A DNA stretch of 64,000 nucleotides from Cryobacterium algoritolerans (GTDB lineage Bacteria > Actinomycetota > Actinomycetes > Actinomycetales > Microbacteriaceae). Made by a program: the position numbers and the translations under genes. The notes under the pieces were generated by a model, which saw only the letters and a list, made by a program, of their open reading frames with translations, was not told the origin of the DNA and searched no databases. Shown here one piece after another: positions 19,106 through 28,543 of the stretch. The stretch's first letter is position 1. The number at the start of each line of letters is the position of its first letter. The DNA lies in contig NZ_SOFP01000046.1 in assembly GCF_004402785.1 (NCBI RefSeq), positions 124,001 to 188,000 on the forward strand, in the 5' to 3' direction.

Positions 19106-21853
19106 ATGGTGGAAGACAACGAAAACAAGAAGCGCAAGGGCCTATTCGGCGGTCGCAGGACCAGCCGACGGGCATCCGCGGCAGCATCGATGACGCCGGA
19201 GGTGGCCGCTCGGCCACAGCCCGTCGTGACGGATGACGCCCCGCCCGCCGACGCGACGGCACCGACAGGCGCCGCGCCGACCCGCGCGACCAGGACCAGC
19301 ACGGCGCGGACCAGTGCCGCGATCACCACCGACGAGCGGGCCGAATCGAACACCGCTTTCGAGGCCCAGCCCCAGACCCCAGCGGAACAGGACTCCACCG
19401 TGGACCTCACGACCTTGCCCGTCGAACAGAGCGAGGTGCGACGCCCGTCGACCTCCCTGCTCTTCCAGGCACCGAACATCCTCCCGCTCCCGGCCCGCAC
19501 CGGTGGCCGCCAGGGTGCCTCCCGTCAGGACGGTTTCCGCCAGGACGGTTTCCGCCAGGACGGCCGTCAGGACAGCCAGCGCCAGGACAGCCAGCGCCAG
19601 GATCAGGACGACGACGGCGATGAAGCGTCGACCGTGCGCCGCCGAGCCCGCCGGCGCACCGGCGACGAGGGCCGCTCCGGCTCAGACGACCCGGCGAACA
19701 CCGTCGTGCGGGTGCGCACACCGCGCGAACCCGAACTGATCACCGAACCCCAGCGGATCAAGGGATCCACCCGGCTCGAGGCCAAGAAGCAGCGTCGCCG
19801 CGACGGCCGCGATGCCGGGCGGCGTAGGCCCGTGATCACGGAGGCCGAGTTCCTCGCCCGCCGTGAGGCCGTCGACCGGGTCATGGTCGTGCGCGCCAGG
19901 CACAACAAGATCCAGATCGGCGTCCTCGAGGACGGCGTTCTCGTCGAGCACTATGTGGCCAAGAACCAGGATGCCTCGCTCATCGGCAACGTCTACCTCG
20001 GCCGGGTGCAGAACGTGCTCCCCAGCATGGAAGCCGCGTTCGTCGACATCGGCCGCGGCCGCAACGCCGTGCTCTACTCCGGCGAGGTCGACTGGGATGC
20101 CGCCGCCGAGAACTCGGGCAACAGCAGCCAGGCCCGCCGGATCGAACTCGCTCTGAAGCCGGGCGACAAGGTACTCGTCCAGGTCACCAAGGATCCGATC
20201 GGTCACAAGGGCGCACGGCTGACCAGCCAGGTCTCCCTCCCCGGCCGCTACCTCGTCTACGTGCCCAACGGTTCGATGAATGGGATCAGCCGCAAGCTGC
20301 CGGACACCGAGCGTACCCGCCTGAAGAAGATCCTCAAGGAGGTTCTCCCCGACAACGTGGGCGTGATCGTTCGCACCGCTGCTGAGGGTGCCACGGACGA
20401 GCAGCTGACCCTCGACGTCAATCGCCTCACCTCGCAGTGGGCATCCATCGCCAAACAGGTCGACACGGTCCAGGCGCCGTCCCTGCTGCACAGCGAGCCC
20501 GACCTGCTGATCAAGATCGTTCGGGATGTCTTCAACGAGGACTTCCAGAAGATGGTCATCTCCGGTGACGACTCGCGTGATGTCATCGAGGCCTACCTGC
20601 GCCAGGTGGCCCCTGACCTGGTCGAGCGAGTCGAACGCTACGAGGCCGAGGCCGAGGGCGACGTAGAGGTCGACGCCTTCGACGAGTACCGCATCTCGGA
20701 GCAGATCGAGAAGGCACTCGACCGCAAGGTCTGGTTGCCGTCCGGTGGATCGCTCGTGATCGACCGCACCGAGGCCATGACGGTCGTCGACGTCAACACG
20801 GGCAAGTTCGTCGGCTCCGGCGGAAACCTTGAGGAGACCGTCACCAAGAACAACCTTGAAGCGGCCGAGGAGATCGTGCGCCAGCTCCGCTTGCGCGACA
20901 TCGGCGGCATCATCGTCGTCGACTTCATCGATATGGTGCTCGAGACCAATCGGGACCTCGTGCTCCGCCGGATGCTCGAGTGCCTCAGCCGGGACCGCAC
21001 CAAGCACCAGGTCGCTGAGGTCACCTCGCTCGGCCTCGTACAGATGACCCGAAAGAAGCTCGGGCTCGGACTGCTCGAATCGTTCAGCGAGAACTGCGAA
21101 GCCTGCGCCGGACGTGGCATCGTCATCCATCACGACCCGGTCGTCAAGCACCGGCAGACCGCGCAGCCCGCCATGGAGCGTCGCCCGCGCAGCAAGTCGG
21201 GCAACAACGGCAGTAACGGCAACGGCGACAACGGCAGCCGGGGCGGCGACAGCGGTCACCGGAGCAGCAACGGCGGTGACAGCGGTCACCGCGGTGGTGG
21301 CGGCAACGGCACTCAGCAATCGGAACCCACCAAGTCCACCGTCGGCACACACGGGATCACCGAAGACGCCAAGCACGCCCTGGCGCTGATCGCGGCGCGC
21401 ACCATCACGCGTTCCCTGACCGGTGCCATCCCGGTCGTTCCGGCCACCCTGGCGAACCCGATCGCGGCGGCCGTCGACTCCGCAACAACCGAGACGGCTT
21501 CGCCCATCCTGGTTGCGGCCACCCAGGCCACCGCCGGCCCGGCCAAGGATGCGTCGGCGGACCCGCGAGGATCGCGCACCGACACGGTGGAGGCTGTGGC
21601 GACCGTGCCACTGGTCGACGACGCCTCGGATTCCGTGGCCATCCTCGACATCCCGGTGACGAAGTCCCCACGCAGCCGCCGCACGGTCAGCAAACAGGTC
21701 ACCGACCAGCTCCTGGACTCGGTTCTCGAGGCTCTCCCCGAGCCCAAGCAGCCGGGCCAGGGTCGCTCGCGCAGCCGCCGCGTCACGACCGCCGGTGGCT
21801 CGACCGCCACGGTGCAGGCCATTGTGACCCCCGGGACCGACACTCAGCAGTAA
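19106..21853 (+). CDS. rne: Ribonuclease E/G family endoribonuclease
   Basis: A 915-residue endonuclease for rRNA maturation and mRNA turnover. The N-terminal 230 residues are low-complexity and charged, with RQDGF/RQDSQ repeats (encoded at about 19523-19607). The catalytic core follows: S1 domain with VYLGRVQNVLPSMEAAFVDIG, the metal-binding aspartates in VDVNTGKFVG and VVDFIDM, and the zinc-link CEACAGRG. A Gly/Asn/Ser-rich tail with GGDSGH repeats and a basic C-terminus complete it. The ATG at 19106 has AGGAG 10 bases upstream; an ATG at 19061 is possible but has no ribosome site. The architecture with the core in the middle is the actinobacterial RNase E/G type. Confidence 0.95.
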   Translation: MVEDNENKKRKGLFGGRRTSRRASAAASMTPEVAARPQPVVTDDAPPADATAPTGAAPTRATRTSTARTSAAITTDERAESNTAFEAQPQTPAEQDSTVDLTTLPVEQSEVRRPSTSLLFQAPNILPLPARTGGRQGASRQDGFRQDGFRQDGRQDSQRQDSQRQDQDDDGDEASTVRRRARRRTGDEGRSGSDDPANTVVRVRTPREPELITEPQRIKGSTRLEAKKQRRRDGRDAGRRRPVITEAEFLARREAVDRVMVVRARHNKIQIGVLEDGVLVEHYVAKNQDASLIGNVYLGRVQNVLPSMEAAFVDIGRGRNAVLYSGEVDWDAAAENSGNSSQARRIELALKPGDKVLVQVTKDPIGHKGARLTSQVSLPGRYLVYVPNGSMNGISRKLPDTERTRLKKILKEVLPDNVGVIVRTAAEGATDEQLTLDVNRLTSQWASIAKQVDTVQAPSLLHSEPDLLIKIVRDVFNEDFQKMVISGDDSRDVIEAYLRQVAPDLVERVERYEAEAEGDVEVDAFDEYRISEQIEKALDRKVWLPSGGSLVIDRTEAMTVVDVNTGKFVGSGGNLEETVTKNNLEAAEEIVRQLRLRDIGGIIVVDFIDMVLETNRDLVLRRMLECLSRDRTKHQVAEVTSLGLVQMTRKKLGLGLLESFSENCEACAGRGIVIHHDPVVKHRQTAQPAMERRPRSKSGNNGSNGNGDNGSRGGDSGHRSSNGGDSGHRGGGGNGTQQSEPTKSTVGTHGITEDAKHALALIAARTITRSLTGAIPVVPATLANPIAAAVDSATTETASPILVAATQATAGPAKDASADPRGSRTDTVEAVATVPLVDDASDSVAILDIPVTKSPRSRRTVSKQVTDQLLDSVLEALPEPKQPGQGRSRSRRVTTAGGSTATVQAIVTPGTDTQQ

Positions 21854-21869
21854 CGGTTTCGTCCCAGGA

Positions 21870-21910
21870 GACCGATGGAGGACCCGGCTTCAGCCCGGCC
21901 TTCATCGGTC
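21870..21910. terminator. Imperfect long hairpin after rne, possible terminator or processing site
   Basis: GACCGATG (21870-21877) pairs with CATCGGTC (21903-21910); inner AGG/CCT and CCGG pairs extend the stem around a TTCA loop. There is no T tract on the plus side, so it may be a processing or stability element rather than a classical terminator. It also lies at the 3' side of the convergent DUF4031 gene. Confidence 0.35.
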
Positions 21911-21985
21911 GCTTAGGTTCATGGAGTGGGGACCGAAGGAGGTTGGTACCGCGGCGTCGGCCTTCCAGGCTCCGCTCATCGGTGA

Positions 21986-22279
21986 TCAGGGCCTCTGATG
22001 CTCCGGACGGTTCGCGCGCTCCCGGGCGCTCACCCTGAGTCCGCTTCCGCGCAGGCGCAGCACCAGCTCACGGTTGCCGACCGGTTGCGCCCCAGCGGCC
22101 ACCAGGGAGTCGTAGAGGCGCGCCGGCACGTCGTAATGATCAAGGTCGAATCCGCGACGGGGAATCTCGTTGGCGGCAGCGAAGGCATGCAATTCGTCCA
22201 GCGAGGTGTCGCTGACCAGATGCGACCAGACGGTGCCGTGGGCGGGCCAGATGGGACGGTCGATCAATACGGTCATCAC
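21986..22279 (-). CDS. DUF4031 domain-containing protein
   Basis: A 97-residue soluble protein. The start MTVLIDRPIWPAHGTVWSHLVSD, followed by LDELHAFAAANEIPRRGFDLDHYDVP, matches DUF4031, a family of unknown function whose aspartate-histidine pattern suggests a metal or nucleotide-binding fold. The final 15 residues are basic and probably disordered. It is the only minus-strand gene between rne and rplU and appears to be monocistronic. Either of two adjacent ATG codons may be the start. Confidence 0.8.
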   Translation of the reverse strand: MMTVLIDRPIWPAHGTVWSHLVSDTSLDELHAFAAANEIPRRGFDLDHYDVPARLYDSLVAAGAQPVGNRELVLRLRGSGLRVSARERANRPEHQRP

Positions 22280-22303
22280 CAGATTCTATGTTCACGGTTC
22301 GGT

Positions 22304-22332
22304 TTGACCGTGGCAGGTGGATCAGCTAAAGT
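22304..22332 (+). promoter_or_regulatory. rplU: Promoter of rplU-rpmA (TTGACC-17-TAAAGT) with a 140-base leader
   Basis: TTGACC (22304-22309) and TAAAGT (22327-22332) are separated by exactly 17 bases, a good sigma-A promoter. Transcription would begin near 22340 and leave a leader of about 135 bases before the GTG of rplU. Ribosomal-protein leaders of rplU operons are known in other phyla; this one has several GC-rich segments but no structure I can name. Confidence 0.7.
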
Positions 22333-22474
22333 CGACTGTTGGTGTGCGATGGGCCTGAGCCCGCGCGGTCACCAAGGTTTTCTGACAGCGACGAGCCGAC
22401 TTGGCCTGTTCAACGCAGTAACTTTCCATCTTAGGAATCGGGGCCTCACGGCTCCCCAGAGTTAGGTACGTAAC

Positions 22475-22783
22475 GTGGTTTACGCAGTTGTGCGCGCCGG
22501 TGGGCGGCAGGAGAAGGTAGAGGTCGGGACCATCGTCACGATGGACCGAATCAAGGCTGATAAGGACGGCAACGTCGAGCTGGCCGCCGTGCTTCTCGTC
22601 GACGGCGACAAGATCACCTCTGACTCGAAGTCGCTGGCCAAGGTCACGGTTACCGCCGAGGTCCTCAACGACCTCCGTGGTCCGAAGATCGTCATTCAGA
22701 AGTTCAAGAACAAGACCGGGTACAAGAAGCGTCAGGGGCACCGTCAGGAGCTCACCCGCGTTCAGGTCACCGGCATCGCCTAA
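22475..22783 (+). CDS. rplU: 50S ribosomal protein L21
   Basis: A 102-residue ribosomal protein of the large subunit that binds 23S rRNA. The family pattern is complete: [17 protein letters not shown], the central VLLVDGDK, and the basic end [27 protein letters not shown] start at 22475, aligned with the family N-terminus. It is followed 19 bases later by rpmA. Confidence 0.98.
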   Translation: MVYAVVRAGGRQEKVEVGTIVTMDRIKADKDGNVELAAVLLVDGDKITSDSKSLAKVTVTAEVLNDLRGPKIVIQKFKNKTGYKKRQGHRQELTRVQVTGIA

Positions 22784-22802
22784 GGCCTGAGGAGAAGAAC
22801 AG

Positions 22803-23060
22803 ATGGCACACAAAAAAGGTGCGAGTTCCACTCGCAACGGTCGCGACTCCAACGCGCAGCGCCTCGGCGTGAAGCGTTTCGGTGGTCAGGTTGTCAGCGC
22901 GGGCGAGATCATCGTTCGCCAGCGCGGCACCCACTTCCACCCCGGCGTCAACGTCGGCCGCGGTGGAGACGACACGCTCTTCGCCCTGGAATCCGGCTCG
23001 GTTGAGTTCGGTGCAAAGGGCGGCCGCAAGGTCGTCAACATCGTGGTGGCTGCCGCGTAG
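22803..23060 (+). CDS. rpmA: 50S ribosomal protein L27
   Basis: An 85-residue ribosomal protein whose N-terminal tail reaches the peptidyl-transferase centre. The start [24 protein letters not shown] is the canonical sequence without the cleavable N-terminal extension found in Firmicutes, and the body [25 protein letters not shown] is typical. Ribosome site GAGGAGAA precedes the ATG. A very strong terminator follows. Confidence 0.98.
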   Translation: MAHKKGASSTRNGRDSNAQRLGVKRFGGQVVSAGEIIVRQRGTHFHPGVNVGRGGDDTLFALESGSVEFGAKGGRKVVNIVVAAA

Positions 23061-23077
23061 GCATCCACAACTCTTGA

Positions 23078-23114
23078 ACGTCAGGGCGGGCTTCGGCCCG
23101 CCCTGACGTGTTTT
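23078..23114 (+). terminator. Intrinsic terminator of rplU-rpmA
   Basis: A perfect 14-bp stem, ACGTCAGGGCGGGC (23078-23091) with GCCCGCCCTGACGT (23096-23109), closed by a TTCG tetraloop and followed by GTTTT. It lies 22 bases before the obgE start, so obgE may need read-through or its own promoter inside this short space. Confidence 0.9.
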
Positions 23115-23136
23115 CGCCACCTGAAAGGGGCACCCC

Positions 23137-24714
23137 ATGGCCACATTCGTTGACCACGTCACGCTGCACCTGCGAGCGGGCAATGGAGGGAACGGCTGTG
23201 TCTCCGTCAAGCGGGAGAAGTTCAAGCCCCTCGCCGGCCCCGACGGTGGAAACGGCGGAAACGGCGGCGACATCGTACTCGTCGCCGACCCGCAGGTGAC
23301 CACGCTGCTCGGCTACCACCGTTCTCCGCACCGCAGCTCTTCCAACGGCGGGCCGGGGATGGGCGACCACCGCGCCGGCTACGCCAGTGACCTGATGGAA
23401 CTCTCCGTGCCGCTGGGCACCGTCGTCAAGGACACCGAGGGCAATGAACTCGCGGACATGACGGAACCCGGCTTCCGCATCGTTGTCGCGCCAGGCGGCC
23501 AGGGCGGGCTCGGCAACGCGGCCCTCGCCTCGACCAAACGCAAGGCCCCGGGTTTCGCGCTCCTCGGCACCTACGGTTGGGAAGGTGACATCCAGCTTGA
23601 GCTCAAGACAGTGGCGGATGTCGCGCTCGTCGGCTACCCGTCGGCCGGTAAGTCCAGCCTGATCGCCGCGATCTCGGCCGCGCGCCCCAAGATCGCCGAC
23701 TACCCCTTCACCACCCTGCACCCCAACCTCGGCGTCGTCGACGCCGGCGAGGTGCGGTACACCGTCGCAGATGTTCCCGGCCTGATCGAGGGTGCCAGCG
23801 AGGGCAAGGGACTCGGCCTCGAGTTCCTCCGCCACGTCGAGCGCTGCACCGCGCTGCTGCACATCCTCGACTGCGCCACCCTCGACCCCGATCGCGACCC
23901 GCTCAGCGACCTCGACGTGATCCTCGGCGAACTGGCCGCATACCCGGTTCCCGAGGGCCAGAAGCCGCTTCTCGACCGACCGCAGCTCATCGCGCTGAAC
24001 AAGATCGACGTGCCGGAGGCCCGCGAACTCGCGGATTTCGTCAGAGGTGACCTCGAGGCGCGCGGCTACCGCGTGTTCGAGATCTCCACGGTCAGCCACG
24101 AGGGCCTCCGGGCGCTCAACTACGCGCTGGCCGAGGTCGTCGAAGCCGGACGGGTCGAAGCGGCCGCGACCCAGGCCGGCAAGCCGCGCATCGTCATCCG
24201 CCCCAAGGCCGTCGACGACAGCGGATTCGTCGTCAAGGTCGAGGGTGGTTCGTTCGGCAACATCTACCGGATCATCGGGACCAAGCCCGAACGATGGGTG
24301 CAGCAGACCGATTTCACCAACGACGAAGCGGTCGGCTTTCTCGCGGACCGTCTCGCCAAGCTCGGGATCGAGAACGAACTGTTCAAGGCCGGCGCCATCG
24401 CCGGGTCGACGGTCATCATCGGCCCCGGCAACGGAGTCGTCTTCGACTGGGAGCCCACGCTCACCTCCACGGCCGAGCTGATCACCGCACCCCGAGGAAC
24501 CGACACCCGGCTCGACGATTCCAAGCGCCGCACGAGCAACGAGCGTCGCGAGGAGTACTTCGGACGGATGGACGCCAAGGCGGCCGCCCGAGCCGAACTC
24601 ATCCGCGAACGCGAAGCCGGCATGTGGTCAACCGGCGAAGAGGAATTCAACGGCGACGTGACCGGCGACGGTTCAGTCCCAGTGAAGGGAAAGAAGGAAG
24701 GCGGGTCGGAATGA
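23137..24714 (+). CDS. obgE: GTPase ObgE/CgtA
   Basis: A 525-residue ribosome-associated GTPase acting in 50S assembly and stress control. The glycine-rich Obg fold comes first ([35 protein letters not shown]), then the G domain with [10 protein letters not shown] (G1, about residue 168), [11 protein letters not shown] (switch I), [10 protein letters not shown] (G3) and ALNKIDVPE (G4, NKxD). The C-terminal OCT domain is present, and a charged tail of about 70 residues follows. Its TGA overlaps the ATG of the first proB (ATGA, 24711-24714), linking Obg and proline synthesis in one transcript as in many Actinobacteria. Confidence 0.97.
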   Translation: MATFVDHVTLHLRAGNGGNGCVSVKREKFKPLAGPDGGNGGNGGDIVLVADPQVTTLLGYHRSPHRSSSNGGPGMGDHRAGYASDLMELSVPLGTVVKDTEGNELADMTEPGFRIVVAPGGQGGLGNAALASTKRKAPGFALLGTYGWEGDIQLELKTVADVALVGYPSAGKSSLIAAISAARPKIADYPFTTLHPNLGVVDAGEVRYTVADVPGLIEGASEGKGLGLEFLRHVERCTALLHILDCATLDPDRDPLSDLDVILGELAAYPVPEGQKPLLDRPQLIALNKIDVPEARELADFVRGDLEARGYRVFEISTVSHEGLRALNYALAEVVEAGRVEAAATQAGKPRIVIRPKAVDDSGFVVKVEGGSFGNIYRIIGTKPERWVQQTDFTNDEAVGFLADRLAKLGIENELFKAGAIAGSTVIIGPGNGVVFDWEPTLTSTAELITAPRGTDTRLDDSKRRTSNERREEYFGRMDAKAAARAELIREREAGMWSTGEEEFNGDVTGDGSVPVKGKKEGGSE

Positions 24715-25520
24715 GTGCCCGCGCCCGCGCCCAGGTTTCCTCGGCCCGGCGGATCGTGGTGAAGGTCGGTTCCTCCTCGATCAGCGGTGACAACGCCGAC
24801 CAGATCGCCCCACTGATTGAAGCCCTCGCGGAAACGCACGGCCGCGGCGTCGAGGTGGTTCTCGTGTCCTCGGGGGCCGTCGCGAGCGGGATGAGCCACT
24901 TGAATCTCGACGGGCGACCGAGCGATCTGGCCACCCAGCAGGCGGCCGCCTCCGTGGGACAGAACGTGCTCACCGCCCGCTATCAGGAGACCCTGGACCG
25001 GCACGGCATCGCGGCGGGGCAGGTACTGCTCACCGAGGGGGATCTTCTCAATGAACCGCACCGCAGCAATACCCGGCGTGCGGTGAACCGGCTTCTCGAC
25101 CTGCGGATCATGCCGATCGTGAACGAGAACGACACCGTGGCCACCTATGGGCTGCGGTTCGGAGACAACGACCGCCTCGCGGCCATGCTCTCGGTGCTCA
25201 TCCGGGCCGACCTGCTGCTCCTGCTCAGCGATGTGGACTCCCTCTACACTAAGCCTCCTCACCTGCCCGGTGCCGAACGGATCGACCACATCGGATTCGA
25301 CGCGGAACTGGGCGGGATGGAATTCGGGGCCACCAAGGCTGACGGCGGCGTCGGAACCGGCGGGGCCAACACCAAGGTGAAGGCGGCCCGGCTGGCCGCA
25401 TCCGCCGGCACGGCCGTGCTCGTGACCGCGACCGGGCTGGCCGCCGCCGCCCTCCGCGGTGAACAGGTCGGCACCTGGTTCGAGCCGATGCCCACCGCAC
25501 CGGGGCGCGCGCTCCTGTGA
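24711..25520 (+). CDS. proB: Glutamate 5-kinase, first of two tandem copies
   Basis: A 269-residue amino acid kinase catalysing the first step of proline synthesis (L-glutamate to gamma-glutamyl phosphate). Motifs: KVGSSSI (ATP), [10 protein letters not shown], the glutamate-site segment [30 protein letters not shown] and [15 protein letters not shown]. The short PUA-less form ends shortly after the kinase domain. The canonical Met of GTGGM is Ala in both copies. It is coupled to obgE by an ATGA overlap. The second copy begins 13 bases after its stop. Confidence 0.93.
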   Translation: MSARARAQVSSARRIVVKVGSSSISGDNADQIAPLIEALAETHGRGVEVVLVSSGAVASGMSHLNLDGRPSDLATQQAAASVGQNVLTARYQETLDRHGIAAGQVLLTEGDLLNEPHRSNTRRAVNRLLDLRIMPIVNENDTVATYGLRFGDNDRLAAMLSVLIRADLLLLLSDVDSLYTKPPHLPGAERIDHIGFDAELGGMEFGATKADGGVGTGGANTKVKAARLAASAGTAVLVTATGLAAAALRGEQVGTWFEPMPTAPGRALL

Positions 25521-25533
25521 TCCGGGTCGGGGA

Positions 25534-26349
25534 GTGAGCGTGCTCGCACGGCACCAGATTTCGTCGGCGGCGCGCATCGTCGTCAAGGTCGGCTCCTCGT
25601 CGATCAGCGGACCGAACGCCGGACAGATCGCCCCTCTGGTCGACGCCCTCGCGGCCGCCCACGGGCGCGGCGCGGAAATCGTGCTCGTGTCCTCCGGCGC
25701 CATTGCCACCGGAATGCCCTACCTCCAGCTCGATGAACGGCCAAGCGATCTCGCCACCCAGCAGGCCGCGGCATCCGTCGGCCAGAACCTGCTGATCTTC
25801 CGCTACCAGGACAGCCTCGATCGGTACGACATCGTGGCCGGCCAGGTGCTCCTCACCGCCGGCGACCTCGAGAACCCGTCGCACCGCAGCAACGCTCACC
25901 GGGCCATGGACCGGTTGCTCGGGTTGCGCATCCTGCCGATCGTCAACGAGAACGACACCGTCGCGACCCATGAGATCCGCTTCGGCGACAACGATCGGCT
26001 GGCCGCCCTCGTCGCCACCCTGATCAAGGCGGACCTGCTCGTGCTGCTCAGCGACGTCGATGCGCTCTACACCCGCCCGCCGCACCTGCCAGGTGCCGAG
26101 CCGATCTCCCACGTGAGCCCCGGGGACCGGCTGCCCGGCGTCGAGTTCGGCGGGAGCCGTTCCGGCGTGGGCACCGGGGGAGCGGGCACCAAAGTGTCTG
26201 CGGCCCGGATCGCGGCCGACGCCGGCACCGCCGTCCTCGTCACCTCCACGTCGCTGGTCGCCGAGGCGCTCCGCGGTGACCTGGTCGGTACCTGGTTCGA
26301 ACCGAGCACCGAGGCGCTCATCCCGCCGTCCGGCAGCCCGTTCGGGTAA
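25534..26349 (+). CDS. proB: Glutamate 5-kinase, second tandem copy
   Basis: A 271-residue full-length paralogue of the preceding kinase, with all catalytic motifs kept: [46 protein letters not shown] and GTGGAGTKVSAARIA. The GTG at 25534 was chosen because MSVLARHQISSAARIVVK aligns with the N-terminus of copy one without gaps; an alternative GTG at 25540 has a better-spaced GGAG. The C-terminus is longer by a few residues (TEALIPPSGSPFG). The copies have clearly diverged at DNA level, so the duplication is not recent. Which of them does the ProA-coupled reaction is unknown. Confidence 0.9.
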   Translation: MSVLARHQISSAARIVVKVGSSSISGPNAGQIAPLVDALAAAHGRGAEIVLVSSGAIATGMPYLQLDERPSDLATQQAAASVGQNLLIFRYQDSLDRYDIVAGQVLLTAGDLENPSHRSNAHRAMDRLLGLRILPIVNENDTVATHEIRFGDNDRLAALVATLIKADLLVLLSDVDALYTRPPHLPGAEPISHVSPGDRLPGVEFGGSRSGVGTGGAGTKVSAARIAADAGTAVLVTSTSLVAEALRGDLVGTWFEPSTEALIPPSGSPFG

Positions 26350-26391
26350 ACCACCCAGCCGACCGGCAGCCTGGTCGCGTAGGCTGCCGGG

Positions 26392-27663
26392 ATGTCCTCA
26401 CAGACCCTGACCGACACTGCCCAGCTCCCGCCCATCCTCGAGGCATCCCGGCGGGCGTCGGTTGCCCTCGCGGCCGCGCCAACCCAGCTGAAGAACCGTG
26501 CTCTGGCCACCGTTTCCGCCGCGCTGCGCGGAAACATCTCCGACATCCTCACCGCCAACCGGGTCGACCTCTCCGCCGGCCGCGAGAACGGCCTGTCCGC
26601 CGGGATGCTCGACCGCCTCAGTCTGGACGAGTCCCGGATCGAAGGACTCGCCGCCGCCGTCGACCAGATCGCCCTGCTCACGGACCCGATCGGCGAGGTG
26701 GTGCGGGGGAGGAACCTGCCCAACGGCATCAAGATCAGCCAGGTGCGGGTACCCTTCGGCGTGGTCGGGGTCATCTACGAAGCGCGACCCAACGTCACCG
26801 TCGACATCGCCGCGATCGCCCTCAAGAGCGGCAACGCCGTCGTGCTCCGCGGCGGATCTGCCGCGGAGAACACCAACCGGGTTCTCGTCAGACTCCTGCA
26901 GCAGGCGATCGGATCAGCCGGGCTGCCCGCGGAATCCGTGCAGACGATCGACCCGTTCGGGCGCGATGGTGCCACCGAGCTGATGCAGGCCCGCGGCTAT
27001 GTGGATGTGCTCATTCCCCGGGGAAGTGCCGGGCTGATCCAGGCGGTGGTCAACCAGTCGAAGGTGCCCGTGATCGAGACCGGTGCGGGCGTCGTGCACA
27101 TCTTCCTCGACGAGAGCGCCAACGCGGACTGGGCGGTGGAGATCGTGCACAACTCGAAGGTTCAGCGGCCCAGCGTCTGCAATTCTCTCGAGACCCTGCT
27201 CGTTCACCGTGATGCCGCGGCCCGGCTGCTCCCCGGCGTGCTGGCAAGGCTCACCGGATCCGGCGTCACAATCCACGGCGACCTGCGGGTGCAGGAGATA
27301 TTCCCTGCCGCGGTGCCGGCGAGACCGGAAGACTGGGGCACCGAATACATGGGCCTTGAGGTCTCCGTGGCCGTCGTCGACTCCCTCGACGACGCGATCG
27401 CGCACATCCGCCGGTATTCGACCGGGCACACTGAATCGATCATCACCAACGACGTGGTCAACGCCGAACGTTTCCTGGCCGAGGTCGACTCCGCCGCCGT
27501 CATGGTCAACGCCTCAACCCGGTTCACCGATGGTGGCGAGTTCGGATTCGGTGCCGAGGTGGGTATTTCGACCCAGAAACTGCACGCCAGAGGGCCGATG
27601 GGTCTGTCGGAGCTCACCAGTACCAAATGGATCGTGCGTGGCTCGGGCCAGGTGCGAGTGTAG
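26392..27663 (+). CDS. proA: Gamma-glutamyl phosphate reductase
   Basis: A 423-residue enzyme that reduces gamma-glutamyl phosphate with NADPH to glutamate semialdehyde, the second step of proline synthesis. Recognised by VPFGVVGVIYEARPNVTVDIAAI, LKSGNAVVLRGGSAA, and the catalytic cysteine in KVQRPSVCNSLETLLVH (Cys about 264), plus DGGEFGFGAEVGISTQKLHARGPMGL at the end. It begins 42 bases after the second proB on the same strand. N-terminal ATG fits the family length. Confidence 0.97.
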   Translation: MSSQTLTDTAQLPPILEASRRASVALAAAPTQLKNRALATVSAALRGNISDILTANRVDLSAGRENGLSAGMLDRLSLDESRIEGLAAAVDQIALLTDPIGEVVRGRNLPNGIKISQVRVPFGVVGVIYEARPNVTVDIAAIALKSGNAVVLRGGSAAENTNRVLVRLLQQAIGSAGLPAESVQTIDPFGRDGATELMQARGYVDVLIPRGSAGLIQAVVNQSKVPVIETGAGVVHIFLDESANADWAVEIVHNSKVQRPSVCNSLETLLVHRDAAARLLPGVLARLTGSGVTIHGDLRVQEIFPAAVPARPEDWGTEYMGLEVSVAVVDSLDDAIAHIRRYSTGHTESIITNDVVNAERFLAEVDSAAVMVNASTRFTDGGEFGFGAEVGISTQKLHARGPMGLSELTSTKWIVRGSGQVRV

Positions 27664-27735
27664 GCCCCGCTAGAATACTCTCGGAGTCGTCCGCTCTTGC
27701 CGGGTGCCCGTTAACCGTCTCTGAATGGAGAACCC

Positions 27736-27936
27736 ATGTCGTTCCTGAACGAAGTGCTCGCGCAGGCCGAACACGTCGCCCTGCCCATGCCGACGTTCGT
27801 CTACGGCCTGATCGCGCTTGTGACCTTCGCGGCGCTCGGCGTCGTCGTCTGGTCCTACCGCGACGTGGCGAACCGCCACCAGGCCAAGGCGAAGGCATAT
27901 GCCGACGCCCACGGCGGCGCGCGCGCCAACCACTGA
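27736..27936 (+). CDS. Small single-span membrane protein between proA and nadD
   Basis: A 66-residue protein with one transmembrane helix ([21 protein letters not shown], about residues 21-41) and a basic, Ala-rich cytosolic tail. A good ribosome site (ATGGAGAACCC) precedes the ATG. I recall similar small proteins at this position in other Microbacteriaceae, but no function is known to me. Just upstream, CTAGAATACT (27669-27678) could be a -10 region for the nadD-rsfS unit. Confidence 0.7.
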   Translation: MSFLNEVLAQAEHVALPMPTFVYGLIALVTFAALGVVVWSYRDVANRHQAKAKAYADAHGGARANH

Positions 27937-27949
27937 GGCTGTCGTTTCG

Positions 27950-28543
27950 ATGCCGGCGCGCCGCCTGAGAATCGGGGTGATGGGCGGCACCTTCGACCCG
28001 ATCCACCACGGGCACCTCGTGGCGGCCAGTGAGGTGGCCCAGAGCTTCGACCTCGACGAGGTGATTTTCGTGCCCACCGGACAGCCGTGGCAGAAGCCCG
28101 ATGTCACGGTCAGCGAGCACCGCTACCTGATGACGGTCATCGCCACGGCGTCGAATCCGCGTTTCACGGTGAGCCGGGTCGACATTGACCGGACCGGTCC
28201 CACCTACACGATCGACACCCTTCGCGACCTGCACGCCCAGCGCCCGGACGCCGAACTCTTCTTCATCACCGGGGCGGATGCGATCCGGCAGATCCTGAGC
28301 TGGAAAGACGTCCAGGAGCTCTGGGACCTCGCGCACTTCGTGGCTGTGAGTCGTCCGGGACATGAGCTGAGCGTTTCGGGATTACCCAACCAAGACGTAA
28401 GCTTATTGGAAGTTCCGGCTTTGGCTATCTCGTCCACAGACTGCCGGGCACGTGTGAACCGGGGATTCCCGGTCTGGTATCTGGTCCCCGATGGGGTCGT
28501 CCAGTATATCTCAAAGCATCATTTGTATCGGAGTGTGGCATGA
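27950..28543 (+). CDS. nadD: Nicotinate-mononucleotide adenylyltransferase
   Basis: A 197-residue nucleotidyltransferase making deamido-NAD from nicotinate mononucleotide and ATP. Catalytic motifs: [20 protein letters not shown] (HxGH, about residues 10-29) and the C-terminal [13 protein letters not shown] (the ISST-x-x-R signature). The ATG at 27950 starts just before the conserved [11 protein letters not shown]; an earlier open frame runs into the small membrane protein gene and is not used. Its stop overlaps the next ATG (ATGA, 28540-28543). Confidence 0.95.
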   Translation: MPARRLRIGVMGGTFDPIHHGHLVAASEVAQSFDLDEVIFVPTGQPWQKPDVTVSEHRYLMTVIATASNPRFTVSRVDIDRTGPTYTIDTLRDLHAQRPDAELFFITGADAIRQILSWKDVQELWDLAHFVAVSRPGHELSVSGLPNQDVSLLEVPALAISSTDCRARVNRGFPVWYLVPDGVVQYISKHHLYRSVA

